Assembly: GCA_963678675.1 (NCBI GenBank)
Contig: OY783193.1
Coordinates: forward strand, 27,474,010 to 27,538,009
Direction: 5' to 3'
DNA: 64,000 nt
Source of the DNA: Xiphydria camelus
Lineage: Eukaryota > Arthropoda > Insecta > Hymenoptera > Xiphydriidae
Shown one piece after another: positions 21,460 to 31,831 of this stretch; the first letter of the stretch is position 1; the number at the start of each line of letters is the position of its first letter. The translations under genes and the position numbers were made by a program. The notes under the pieces were generated by a model. It made no database searches and was not told the DNA's origin. It worked only from the letters and a program-made list of their open reading frames with translations.

Positions 21460-21705
21460 GAAAAGTCATATCGATATAGGTCAAAAGTTCATAAATAATG
21501 AGATAATAGTAATTGCAATTTCTTCGCTGGCAAGTAAGTTTAGCCTCATATGGTACGTATGTGTGTACAATCTATAATACATCACGATTGTAAATAGATA
21601 TTTGATAAGTCAAAGAAACATATGAGGCTAAACTTATTCACCAGGAAAGGAAATTTAATCGCCATTATCTTATTATCTATGAACTTTAGGCCCACATCGA
21701 TGTAA
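21460..21705. repeat. Inverted repeat with ~100-bp arms
   Basis: The inner arms aagtttagcctcatatg and the inverse are almost perfect; the outer parts (ataatgagataatag / inverse) are diverged. Only the left arm is present in the 56640-56750 copy. Confidence 0.75.
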
Positions 21706-21744
21706 GACACTTTGTTGTAGATAAAAATACGTGTGTGTATAATA

Positions 21745-22108
21745 ACATATAATATAAAATAGTTTTTATAGAAAAATTGTTAGATGTGAAACATCGAAAT
21801 TCTTCTTTGTAGAAAGTATGCGATAGGAAGGATCGACCACGCGTCCGTCGAAAGAACACGTGCGCCAGTGCGCATTTGTATTTATGACTGTGATACTATT
21901 AAACGGTACGAACCGTTGTGTCTAATTCAAAAAGCGCATTTAGTTTACTCTCTCTTAACTCTACCATCGGTACTGTTTAATAGTATCACAGTCATAAATA
22001 CAAATGCGTACTGGCGCACGTGTTCTTTCGACGGACGCGTGGTCGATCCTTCCTATCGCATACTTTCTACAAAGAAGAATTTCGATGTTTCACATCTAAC
22101 AATTTTTC
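21745..22108. repeat. P2 palindrome, copy 3 (most complete)
   Basis: Palindrome gaaaaattgttagatgtgaa...inverse, with arms of ~150 bases and a loop near 21920-21960. The left flank gttttta extends the family as in copy 1. Confidence 0.9.
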
Positions 22109-22380
22109 TTTTTTTCTTATTTTCATCCAAGGAACCCATCCTTGAAGTTTGTCGCAATATTAAAGAATCACCCAGTATATTTACTTACTTGGTCTAACAA
22201 AATATTTTTTCCGCCATAATCAAGTATACACTTATTAATTGCAAATAAACTCTTTTCTCAGTATACGAAGTAACTTTGATCGAACGAACGAAGTATTCAC
22301 TAAACTGACAAATTTCTAGAAAATCATAAACGGAATCAAGGAACTTTACTTCCAAATTTGACAGTGATAAAACATTAATC
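22103..22380. repeat. Partial direct copy of 13757-14033
   Basis: Starts within the T-rich tract after P2 copy 3 and ends at acattaatcgc, where it jumps to the dispersed unit at 22381. The junctions look like insertion or recombination breakpoints. Confidence 0.85.
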
Positions 22381-23580
22381 GCGAAAGAATGTACAGTAAT
22401 GCATGGTGGTTACTCGAGAAAGGTCACGACTCCGATCGCAGACTACACGAGCTCCGTATAGCCGACCATTCGACGCGGTAAAATCCGGAAAACTGAAAAT
22501 GTATAAACGAAATACAAACAACTCACAAGTAACTCTGCGCCCTCTAATCCGGATTCTCATATCATCTTACGGATACGCCCAAAAAATGGTCTTAAACGCT
22601 AGATTTATGGTGAGACTAAACAGTTCTCTTAGTGGAGGTGCGACACTGCGTCGCCTTATAATACGAACAATAGCTTTCATCGTCCGAAGAAATCCTCTCA
22701 GGCAACACAAACCAGACCCCCTCTGCACAGTCTCTAAACAGCGATTGATTTTTGCATCATTTATTCTACAATTTCAAGTTAATAACTATAACAGGTGCGA
22801 TGAAGAGTAGATCTCCTCGGGGTCGTAAATCTGGAAGACACTACTGCGTAACACGACTAGTGACCGAAAACGTAGAGAGGTGGATATAAACCGTATCGGT
22901 TAGTTGAAATGATTTAACACTGTACTCACAATATTCCCAGATAGAAAAGTGCCACAGGATTAGTGCAGTGCCGCCAATATACCGCCAAAGTTGATGCAGA
23001 CCTTGTCGAAGCACGTCGTGTCGGTAGAACCTGACATTTCTACCGTGGCATTGTACCGCTATTCTGGAGGAACTTTTCTATCTGGGTTACTGGTGATTAT
23101 ATTGGATTCAAAGAGATGCAGTAATTCCGTGATGTAGCCGTGGTTTACAATTAGACACACTGCGAGGTTGTTTTAAAGGAAATGTGAGGGACTGCGAACG
23201 CATTCGCAACCTACATTCACCAAGATATACCGCCCGCCTCGCCGTTGCGACCAATATACAGATTAGATCTAGATTAACGCGTTACTTATGTTGCGATAAT
23301 AGTGATCGGTAAGAAATAACGTAGAAGTCCCCTTTGCGACGGGGAATACATATTTTGCGAGGCTGGCTAGCGAGGCCGCCGCGCAAAGTCGACACATGGC
23401 TTTAGTCAACGCTCGGTCGCGAGCGGTGGAATGGGGAAGGGTGGAGAGCGGTGGGATGGGGTCTAGCCTAGAGCGGTGTAATGGGGCAGGGTCGAGATCG
23501 CTGTATGAGTGAGGCACGAGCGGTAGCGCTGGAGAGAGTGTGTGGATTTCGTTACGGTTTTGTCGAAAGAGATGTCGAAA
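22381..23580. repeat. Dispersed repeat unit, copy 2
   Basis: Collinear with copy 1 without the TA-flanked MITE (empty site at 22659) but with its own 151-bp insert at 22936. It diverges after about 23570 (no tagtaccctc end). Confidence 0.85.
22936..23086. mobile_element. 151-bp MITE, CCCAGATAGAAAAGTG ends, TT duplication
   Basis: The insert is absent from both paralogues (17364, 40712), which read aatatt then directly aattg or actgg. Its ends are cccagatagaaaagt and the inverse, with TT on both sides. The first nine bases equal the ends of the 4-kb element at 45812-49880. Confidence 0.85.
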
Positions 23581-23805
23581 ATTCTGATTTTTTCCTCCTG
23601 GATATTCCATTTCTAAGCCTGAAAAATAATAAAAATTGTTATTCGAATAAACAATTATAACAGTTTTGTAGAGCAGAAAGAGCTCTTTCGAATGAATATA
23701 AACACTGCGGAACAGCAAACAAATCGTTGTAAAATGAAAGAAAATAAAAGAAAACGCTACGAAATTATTTTTCAACCCAATAGCATCGCGATCATAAATA
23801 CTTCG

Positions 23806-24591
23806 TCAAACTAGGGTTCATCTCGCCATCAGCGAAGCAGTACATTTCGGCGAATCCAGGCTGCTAATGAGTTCGCAGTCCCGCACCTTTCCTGAAAGGG
23901 TTAATTACTGGAGGAATCGGAATGAACCTTTGCCGAAATATTCGGTTATCTATTGAAATCGTCATTTCTCTCATTTACAAAGCTTTATGCATTTCGAATG
24001 CATTCGAAATATAGCGGTATCTGCGAGGAGTGGTTCATTACAATTCGTTCGGTAATTAGCCTTCCGGGAAAGGTGCAGGACTGCGAATACATAAGCAGTC
24101 CTCGTTTGACGAAATGTACCATCCGAACTGCGTGCACTATAATGTGCACTGTAATAGAATTTGTAATGTGTGTGAAATTCTGAGAAACAGCGATTAATGT
24201 TTAATCACTGTCAAATTTGGTAGTAAAATTCCTTGATTCCGTTTATGATTTTCTAGAAAGTTGTCAGTTTATTGAACACTTCGTTCGTTCGATCAGTTAC
24301 TTCGTATACTCAGAAAAGAGTTTCTTTGCAATTTATAAGCGTATACTTGATTATGGCGGAAAAATATTTTGTTGAACCAAGTAAGTAAATATACTCGGTG
24401 ATTTTTTAATACTGCGACAAACTTCAAGGATGGGTTCCTTGGATGAAAATAAGAAAAAAAAAACAAAACGTGTGGCCACCACACGCGGAAGAAGTAAAAC
24501 TTCGATACCAGTTCCTCTGAATTTGATTCCGGTGGTATTAGTTTCAATTGGCTGTATACAAGTCTTTTATAATGCTTCTTCGTAGAACCAA
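23806..24591. repeat. Right arm of the large inverted repeat (partner 13577-14417)
   Basis: Inverse copy of the upstream arm, including trimmed P1 copy D at its outer edge. Open frames in it, such as 23953-24183, are shared with the partner only as nucleotide repeat and show no conserved coding pattern. Confidence 0.85.
24463..24591. repeat. P1 palindrome, copy D (half)
   Basis: The left arm and loop are present. The right arm is cut at gtagaaccaattt and fused to an inverse piece of the dispersed unit (ttccggattttaccgcgtcg). Confidence 0.85.
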
Positions 24592-25117
24592 TTTTTATTT
24601 TTCCGGATTTTACCGCGTCGAGTGGACGGCCGTACGGAGCTCGTGTAGTCTGCGATCGGAGTCGCGACCTTTCTCGAGTAACCACCGCGCATTACTGTGC
24701 ATTATTGTGTGTGCGTATGTGTGTCTGTGTGTATGTGTGTGTGTAATGAAATTATTATGGCAAAAACAGGAAAACAACGGGTAATAGTTTCGTGACAGGC
24801 AACGTGTAAAGAAAGCGATAACGAAAGCGATGACGAAAGCGATTACGAAGGCAATAGCTAACGAAGCCGAGAATGGAGAGAGAGATTTAAATTAACACAA
24901 TCAAATAGTGATGTATCTGATAAAAAAAACAAAACGTGTGGCCGCCACACGCGAAAGAATTGAAACTTCGATACCAGTTTCTCTGAATTTGATTCCGGTG
25001 GTATTAGTTTCAATTGGCTCTACGAAGAAGCATTGTAAAAGACTTGTATAGAGCCAATTGAAACTAATACTATCTGAATCAAATTCAGAGAAACTGGTAT
25101 CGAAGTTTCACTTCTTT
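24592..25117. repeat. Inverse partial copy of the P1-leader composite, with P1 copy E
   Basis: 24592-24925 is the inverse of about 39915-40260 (GT tract, decayed MAKTGKQ leader on the + strand). 24929-25117 is a P1 palindrome whose loop is inverted relative to copies A, B, C, D and F. Confidence 0.8.
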
Positions 25118-26182
25118 TTTCGTTGCATAGAGCGCGCTTTTAGTACCCTCAGCAAAGAAGTTTCACTTCAAAAATTTTCCCCAATGTTTATAGTGAAAAG
25201 AGTCGGTTTAAAAACTAAAATAGTCAACAATCGCATTAAGAATGCATTAACTTTTTTTTCTATATCTCTCAAAATGTAGGTCTACTCCTGTAGATGCAAT
25301 TTAAAAAAAGATCATCGAAAAAGAGTAATTTTTCAATTTCTTATGAATTTTTAAAGCGCAGCATGCTCCCTTAGGGGGTGCGCAAACTTTGAACGCATTT
25401 TGCTGCTTCCCTATTGCATACAGGTAAAAATTTCAATAAGAATTTTTTATTATGAATTCGATTGTTTACGACTTTTGTTTGAAGATTTTCTCGTTATTTT
25501 TAAAAGTTGAAGAGATATTCGCAAAAAATCGTTTTTTTTTGTTTACATCTCTTTTTTCAACAATCGGACGGGGGATGATCCTTCAAAATATCAGGAAGTT
25601 GTTGTAGGATGCAAACAGTACGTTCTGTAAAAAATTCAGCCACTCTATAATTATTTCTAATTCAGGACTTCAATGACTGAACTATGTGTACCCGTGGTTT
25701 CTTGTATACCCGTCCGGGTAGATTAATTAAATCGTAAAATATGACTATTATACGAACCACATGATGTGATGTTCTGAAATATTGCGGAAATGTTCTAGAA
25801 ATCTGTATTAATTTCGCAATGTCGCAAAATATAAATATGACATTCTAACCGCCTTATACGTAGGTCCCTATGTCCTTACACAATTGCATTGAAATATTTG
25901 TGAAACGTCCCATTGAAATATATTGTGTTTGAGAAATTCAAATATCTCAATCAAATTTAAATCATGCTATAATCTAAATTTCGTGAAACAATTTGTTGTA
26001 AACAAAATTTCAACAAAATTTAACTTACCGAATTACAGTAATGTGTAAAATTTACTTAATTTTTACGAAAAATAATATCATCATTCAATTGGGTCTTGGC
26101 TGGGTTTTCAGACGTGTCTTCGTGACATACCTACACATAAATATATTATCTAAGAGGTTGTGTGTTGTTCGGGTTAGTACAC
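25118..26182. other. AT-rich intergenic, no gene seen
   Basis: After a short tagtaccctcagcaaagaag block shared with 17822 and 41188, about 1 kb shows no coding frame, palindrome or RNA gene that I can support. Confidence 0.45.
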
Positions 26183-26390
26183 AGTTGGAAATTGTGTGTT
26201 AGAATCGGTCTACCAATTTAAAATCGACTAATTCTCTGTATTAATTTAACAGTCTTTGTTTTTACTTTAACATTCTTCGTGCTAACTTCAACATAAGAAA
26301 TATTGAATTAACATGAAGAATCGGTCTATTTTAACATACAAAGTTGGGTGGACCGATTCCAACACAAAATTTCCAATTGTGCATAGGATA
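26183..26390. repeat. MITE-like inverted repeat, ~37-bp ends
   Basis: Ends cagttggaaattgtgtgtta...gaatcggtc and the inverse (gaccgattccaacacaaaat). Internal AT-rich sequence, no coding. Confidence 0.7.
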
Positions 26391-26557
26391 TAAATATGTT
26401 AATCATAAGAAAATATAAGGGAAAATGCGGGGACAATACGGGGAGGTGGTAACATACATACAAATTGTTGGAAATTTTACTCATCAGTGAAGCATGTTCC
26501 GTATCGGTAAGCATACCCCATCCGCTGTATTTTCGTGGTAGTACCAACATGAAAAAT

Positions 26558-26702
26558 ACATGAAGAAAAAGGATTAGTAAATTTTACAGTAAATTCCAGT
26601 AACAGGGCTCCTCTAGAACTATAATAGTATGCTGTTTTATCTCCCGAGGAGCCCTGTTACTGGGATTTACTGTAAAATTACTATTCCTTTTTCTCCGTGT
26701 AC
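26558..26702. repeat. 145-bp MITE-like palindrome
   Basis: Arms gattagtaaattttacagta...cagtaacagggctcctc are inverted on the right with very few mismatches, around a ~30-base loop. Confidence 0.85.
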
Positions 26703-26908
26703 GAGCCAAATAGTAGGTATCGCTTACGTTTATTTCCTCGGTTATTCTAAAAAATGCGAACGAGTATTGAAATGACCCACACGTTTCTTGGACTGATATT
26801 ATAATATAACTATAATTATAAACTATATTATAGTTTCATTTGGATCGAAGGTTGGTTATCGGTATTATCACGAAATTACAGGAAACCAGAGTGGACGAGG
26901 TGAACTTG

Positions 26909-27228
26909 CATAGAGAAAAGAGATTAGTAATTGTTATAGTAAGTTCCAATAACAAGGCTTCTCGAAGTGAAATATTTAATTTTTAACAGATACAGCGTAC
27001 TTTTTACAGTTTGCATGCAACTGTATAAGCCCTTAAAAACCCGACACATTGGCGGGAAATTGGTAAATATTAATGTATAAACTGATGTTTATACTATTAC
27101 GAACTCTAAAAAGTACGTTGTGGTCTATTAAAAACTTCAATGTGTTTCACCTCGAAGAGCTCTGTTACTGGGATAACTGTAAAAATTCATTGGTTTTCTA
27201 ATGATTTTTACTGCTCCTTTTTCTCCGT
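26909..27228. repeat. Longer diverged relative of the 26558 palindrome
   Basis: Ends match that family (agattagtaattgttatagt / inverse with ctgttactggga) but ~210 bases of unrelated AT-rich sequence lie between, so it may be the fuller member. Confidence 0.7.
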
Positions 27229-27821
27229 TTAACCGATACGGAGCCTGTTACATCGGCGAGTAAGTTTTGCAACAGAGAGAGTATCGTATAAGGGATATCA
27301 TTTCCGACTATGTTTCATTACAGTTTGATGCTGACTGTGTATTTTTGATGTGTAAAAATCTTTAGGCTCGCTTGGGAGTGATTTCGGGGAAGTGGTGGGG
27401 GAACCGTGACCTGCGTTAGTGTGCGTCCATGTGAGCTTAACAGCGTTAGTGTGTGTCCGTGTCAGCTCGGCAATAATTGGTCGGTCCGCCATCAGATGGC
27501 GTACACCACCGGGCCCACAGTACCCCGCGCTGTACTGGCCACCCCGATAGCCAAGCGTGACTTTCACCAAAAAGTCACGCGGTGGCGCTACTTGGTGTTG
27601 CCACCGTAGCTTCACTGTGGGATCACGTAGTGATCGCCAGAAGGGGAAATCACTGTGGCTACACACTGAGCACACCACGTGACATTTCGCGAGGAGACCC
27701 TCCCCGACAGCCAAGAGTGACTTTCACCAAAAAATCACACGATGGCGCTACTTAACTATGGCGATACCTTAACTAGGACTCTGACGACTGCAGGAGAGTC
27801 ACCAGACCAGTGAAACCTGTG
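27229..27821. other. GC-richer non-coding segment with internal repeats
   Basis: Blocks such as gccaaggtgacttt-like and agtgactttcaccaaaaa (27553-27580 and 27714-27740) are duplicated. No gene is supported. Confidence 0.4.
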
Positions 27822-28405
27822 AGAATTCACTTCGGAGATTCCGAGACACCGAAAAGCCCTGCAAGTGTGGTCGAACTAAGTGCGGAATTACTGTAGTGAA
27901 GTGAAATGCCAACGACGCGCAAGTGACCGCGACACGTGCTAATGGCGTCCATAGCTACGCCAAAGTCGCGCCGCGCTCGTATTGCATTCCCAGTGAAACA
28001 ATGCGCGTATAAACCCCGTGTGATTCTGCTCTGAGAGCTCCAAGGCACCGAGAAGGCCCCAGGAGCGACCGAGACCAGCGGGAAATCAGTGTGGATAAGT
28101 GAAACGTAAACGACGCGCAACGGAAAGTGACACGTGCTAATAGCGGCGACAGCGACGCCAACGACGTGCCGTGCTTGTGTTCGCACTCCCAGCGAAACAC
28201 AACACAACAACACAGTGCGTGAATAAATCGCGTGAGAATCTACTCCGAGAACTCCGAGGCACCGAGGAGGCCCTCAGGAGTATCCGAGATGAGCGTGAAA
28301 TCAGTGTAGGGAAGTGAAATGTAAGCGACGTGCAACGGCCCGTGGCACGTTGCAATGACGGCCACCACGACGCCGATACCGTGTCGCGCTTGAGTTCGCG
28401 ACTAT
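27822..28405. repeat. Three tandem ~200-bp GC-rich units
   Basis: Three diverged head-to-tail units, each with a tccgag/gagagctcc start, aagtgaaaYgtaaRcgacg, gacacgtgctaat and a tgcatt/cgcactccc segment. GC-rich tandem monomers like these resemble promoter monomers in 5' UTRs of some LINEs, but no LINE body follows; they could also be a satellite. Confidence 0.75.
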
Positions 28406-28414
28406 GGCGAAGTC

Positions 28415-28940
28415 ATATAAAAAATTCAATTAAAAATTCAAATTTTAAATAAAACTACAGACGAGAAAATTCTATTAAAAATATTTCAGTTACTCTAGTT
28501 AAATAATGTACTTATTTTAAATGTCCTAATTGTTTCATTACTGTAATGTTCATTTTTCAAAATTTGTTGCCTATATACATAGATTCATTTAGCATTAGGT
28601 ATATTATTCTTACTTTCTTCCGTAATACGTAGTCTTTTGAATTATGTAAATATCATTCTTAGTTTGGTTTTTATGAGCTTTTTCAGATCAGAAATGAATC
28701 GACAGAATGTTTTTGATACAATTTTCTCTTCATTAGTAGAATTTGGAATTCTTCTCATTTGAAAATAAAAAAATTTAATTAAAAATTCAAATTTTAAATA
28801 GAACTACAGACGAGAAAATTCTATTAAAAATATTTCAGTTACTCTAGTGAAATAATGTACTTATTTTAAATGTCCTAATTGTTTCATTATTGTAATGTTC
28901 ATTTTTCAAAATGTGTTGCCTATATACTATATACATTCAT
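28415..28940. repeat. Direct repeat, ~170-bp units ~345 bp apart
   Basis: 28425-28590 recurs at 28770-28930 almost unchanged (aactacagacgagaaaattc, gttgcctatata). No coding content. Confidence 0.85.
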
Positions 28941-29187
28941 TCACTTGCGTTGTACGTATATGTATGTATGAAATAAATAAACCTTTTCTTGTTTTATAAA
29001 GTAAAAATGAGTAATTTATTAACAACTTTTATGAGTAGAATAACAAAAGTTAGGTACGTTCATTTCTTGGCGTCACAGTGTTCCCACGGTGTCATCACTG
29101 CGTGAATTTCCCGTTCATTAGTACACCTCCTACTTTATCCACTGTGAGGTCACCGTAACCTCACTCCCAAGGAAACGTTTCGAGGCC

Positions 29188-29464
29188 GCATATGTGGCAT
29201 CGTGGTTCCGAGTCCTGTGCAAAACAAAATTCTACAGGATGTTCAAATTCAGGAGGTCTCCTGAATATATATCCACTCTTGAACCACGAATATTTAATAA
29301 AGTTAGTAAACCGTGGTGAAGAAAACTGATTATGAGTAAGAGATTGAAGTTTTAAAATATTATCTCTCGAATGAAGGTTAATATCGTAATTGAAAAGAGT
29401 TACAATATCTGAAAACCTCCTTACAAAATTCTTCCACATTCGAAAGCCGTATACGTCTAGCGGA
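29188..29464 (-). pseudogene. Inverted copy of a transposase 3' part
   Basis: The minus strand reads MWKNFVRRFSDIVTLFNYDI through EPRCHICG. It is nearly identical (about two changes in 277 bases) to the C-terminal part of the transposase at 30296-31831, but inverted. It breaks off at gtctagcgg on one side and within CHICG on the other. It cannot encode a transposase alone. Confidence 0.92.
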
Positions 29465-29574
29465 ATATTATCAAAATAAAATGGACAAAAATTGTTCAGA
29501 AATCTTATTAATAAATCCGACCGTTAATTTATTTATATTATTTTCTGTTTGTGTGTAAGTAACTAATAATTCAC

Positions 29575-29917
29575 TCACAGGTTAGATAAAATTGTCTGAA
29601 TTTTTAGTTTTTTGTTGGAATCATTTTTTTCTTTACTTTTCTTCTTCGCGTACTGTTTCCTCCAGTACTCCTCACATTCTTGCAGCTCTCGTTCTACTTC
29701 GGCCATGGATGGTCCTGTTGTGCGGAATGTCAGATCCAGCGATTTCCCGGGAGACGGCAATGGTATGTGCCCATTTTTAAGATCCTCCACGATCTTCTCA
29801 AAAGTCGGTAACTCGTTTGAACCCATCACTTGAATGATAGACGCAGCCAATGAAACTGAAGCTCTTTGCTTCTCGGCCCTGTATATATACTCCTCGAAAA
29901 TGCCGTAAACAACATTC
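29575..29917 (-). CDS. Unidentified terminal exon
   Basis: The minus strand after a good acceptor (ccctacaaataacag) gives NVVYGIFEEYIYRAEKQRAS, then IIQVMGSNELPTFEKIVEDL, GHIPLPSPG, EVERELQECEEYWRKQYAKK and a Lys/Asn-rich end before TAG. It is about 113 codons, hydrophilic and mostly helical. I do not recognise it; the I-x-x-x-L-x-x-G-x-x-P-x-PG pattern is too short for assignment. It lies between the transposase gene and the inverted copy of that gene's end, so it could be a captured host exon, a second gene of the transposon, or a host gene damaged by insertion. Confidence 0.5.
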
Positions 29918-30295
29918 CTGTTATTTGTAGGGTTGCCTTATATGGCCCCGGTGATGCGAAAGAGGGAGTTTAGTTCTTTGGACAAGCTTTATTATTAGTT
30001 GGCTCTGTGCCCATGTAAAAATATTTTCGTACGCGCTCTCGAGTTTCGTACGCGGACTCCGAGGATGATGGCCCCTTTTTGGGAAGTCGGACCTCCCACC
30101 CTCTCCAGTCTGTTTCGTTCTTGTGAGGCGACTTCATTATATATAAGGAAGCGAAAGAGAAAGCTTTTTAGTCTGAATATTCAGTTTCTATGGTGCACAG
30201 CAGTTCATATTATTATTATGGCAATTATAAATCCGATCAATGTGTTAACTTTATTGGTGGCCGTTTTCAGTGTACCAAATAGAAGAGAAACTCCA

Positions 30296-31831
30296 ATGAA
30301 TAGTGCAGAAGTGCAATTGAAAGATTTATTACAAAATATTATTATACGTAGCATGGAGGATTCATCATTTCGAGTCGAACATGAAAATAAATTGGAATTG
30401 GAAGATTCAATCGAGGATAGTGAAATGCACGCTGTTAATACTGACTGGCTGGAATCGGATGTCGAAGATGTTCCTCACGTAGAAACCTCTATACCTCCAG
30501 AACCATATCCCTGTACACCCGATGAAGAAGCGGTTAGCTTTGAATATAAACAAAGTGCCATAGATTACTGGAACAGTGGGAAGAAAAGACGTCGAACCGT
30601 AGCAGCAGTTCAACATCAGTTTAAAAAAGTGAAATCTGATAGACAATTACGAAGATGGGCTGCGCAAGTAGGACAGGGGGGTACTCAAAATTATAAATTA
30701 ATACGCATAGCGAAATATACTTTTGATAAATTTGTAGAAGCTAGTAGATCGAAAATAATAGTACATGATGTAGACCTTAAACGATGGGCTTTACAAGCAA
30801 AAGAAGTAGAGAATCTTCCAACCTTCAAAGCAAGTCAAACATGGTTGAGGTCATTCAAGAAAGCATATAGAATTGTCTCTCGAAAGATCACAAAGTTTGT
30901 AACGAGAAAAAACGTTGAGGGTGAGGAAAGTTTGAAAGTACGAAGCCATGCCTTCGTAGAACAAGTGAAGCCACTCATTACACAATATGGACCACAAAAT
31001 GTATTTAACTCTGATCAGAGTGGATTTAATTTAGAAATACATTCTGGCCGAACTTTAGCTACATCGGGGCAAAAAAAAATTGAAGCTGTGGTACAATCAA
31101 TATCTTCTACAACCCACAGCTATACTATACAACCCACCATATCTGCTGATGGAAAACTACTGTCGCCTCTTTATGTGGTATTAAAAGAGGCTAGTGGGCA
31201 ATTGGGAGAACGAGTGCAACAAACCGTGTTTAGGCCGCCAAATGTATACTTCATGGCTTCCAAATCTGGGAAACTTACAACCGATCTCATGAAAACATGG
31301 CTGCAAGAAGTTTACTTCCCTAACACTGGATCTACAAGCGTCTTACTGCTGGACCCTTGGAGTGGACAATGTGAGCGAAGTGTTCGAGAAGCTACACCAG
31401 AAGACAAGACAATAATATTAATGACGATTCCACAAGGCACCACCGGACTGATTCAACCGCTAGACGTATACGGATTTCGAATGTGGAAGAATTTTGTAAG
31501 GAGGTTTTCAGATATTGTAACTCTTTTCAATTACGATATTAACCTTCATTCGAGAGATAATATTTTTAAACTTCAATCTCTTACTCATAATCAGTTTTCT
31601 TCACCACGGTTTACTAACTTTATTAAATATTCGTGGTTCAAGAGTGGATATATATTCAGGAGACCTCCTGAATTTGAACATCCTGTAGAATTTTGTTTTG
31701 CACAGGACTCGGAACCACGATGCCACATATGTGGCGATATTGCCGTTATTACGTGTGCTTGGTGTAAGAAACAACTTTGTATGAAACATGTTTTCACGGA
31801 ATACCATTATTGTCATAATTATGAGCCATAG
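30296..31831 (+). CDS. DDE transposase (CENP-B/pogo-like DDE_1 type), apparently intact
   Basis: It would cut and paste its own element in the nucleus. Numbered from ATG 30296, an acidic leader is followed by a helix-turn-helix region (AIDYWNSGKKRRRTVAAVQ, RQLRRWAAQ), a second HTH-like part (DLKRWALQAKEVENLPTFKA, WLRSFKKAYRI) and the catalytic core. The core has Asp240 in NSDQSGF, Asp353 in LLLDPWSG and Asp390 in IQPLD. A cysteine/histidine tail (CHICG, CAWCKK, HYC) looks zinc-binding. The frame is open upstream to about 29999, but those codons begin with TTG; a possible acceptor (ggtggccgttttcag) ends at 30270, so I favour ATG 30296, with 30218 as alternative. No stop interrupts the 512 codons. 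WSGQ replaces the more usual WSGH. Confidence 0.85.
   Translation: MNSAEVQLKDLLQNIIIRSMEDSSFRVEHENKLELEDSIEDSEMHAVNTDWLESDVEDVPHVETSIPPEPYPCTPDEEAVSFEYKQSAIDYWNSGKKRRRTVAAVQHQFKKVKSDRQLRRWAAQVGQGGTQNYKLIRIAKYTFDKFVEASRSKIIVHDVDLKRWALQAKEVENLPTFKASQTWLRSFKKAYRIVSRKITKFVTRKNVEGEESLKVRSHAFVEQVKPLITQYGPQNVFNSDQSGFNLEIHSGRTLATSGQKKIEAVVQSISSTTHSYTIQPTISADGKLLSPLYVVLKEASGQLGERVQQTVFRPPNVYFMASKSGKLTTDLMKTWLQEVYFPNTGSTSVLLLDPWSGQCERSVREATPEDKTIILMTIPQGTTGLIQPLDVYGFRMWKNFVRRFSDIVTLFNYDINLHSRDNIFKLQSLTHNQFSSPRFTNFIKYSWFKSGYIFRRPPEFEHPVEFCFAQDSEPRCHICGDIAVITCAWCKKQLCMKHVFTEYHYCHNYEP

Larger units (their letters stand above)
20297..21620. repeat. 1.3-kb segmental copy (partner 55466-56750)
   Basis: Direct repeat of the downstream segment with few differences. 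It includes a TAA-flanked MITE, a P2 arm and a GC-richer block with gtgtacttcttcggggatag. A ~99-codon minus-strand frame (21185-21484) is shifted in the other copy by a two-base difference, so coding is not supported. Confidence 0.88.

Noticed and set aside
21185..21484. ~99-codon minus-strand frame in a GC-richer block
   Set aside because: The paralogue at 56332 is shifted by a two-base difference with no sign of codon conservation; no family recognised.
27822..28405. Minus-strand frames of 70-130 codons in the tandem units
   Set aside because: They arise from the unit periodicity; frames are not kept between units.
28415..28940. Possible short LTR pair
   Set aside because: The ~170-bp direct repeats lack TG/CA ends, a primer-binding site, a purine tract and a target duplication.
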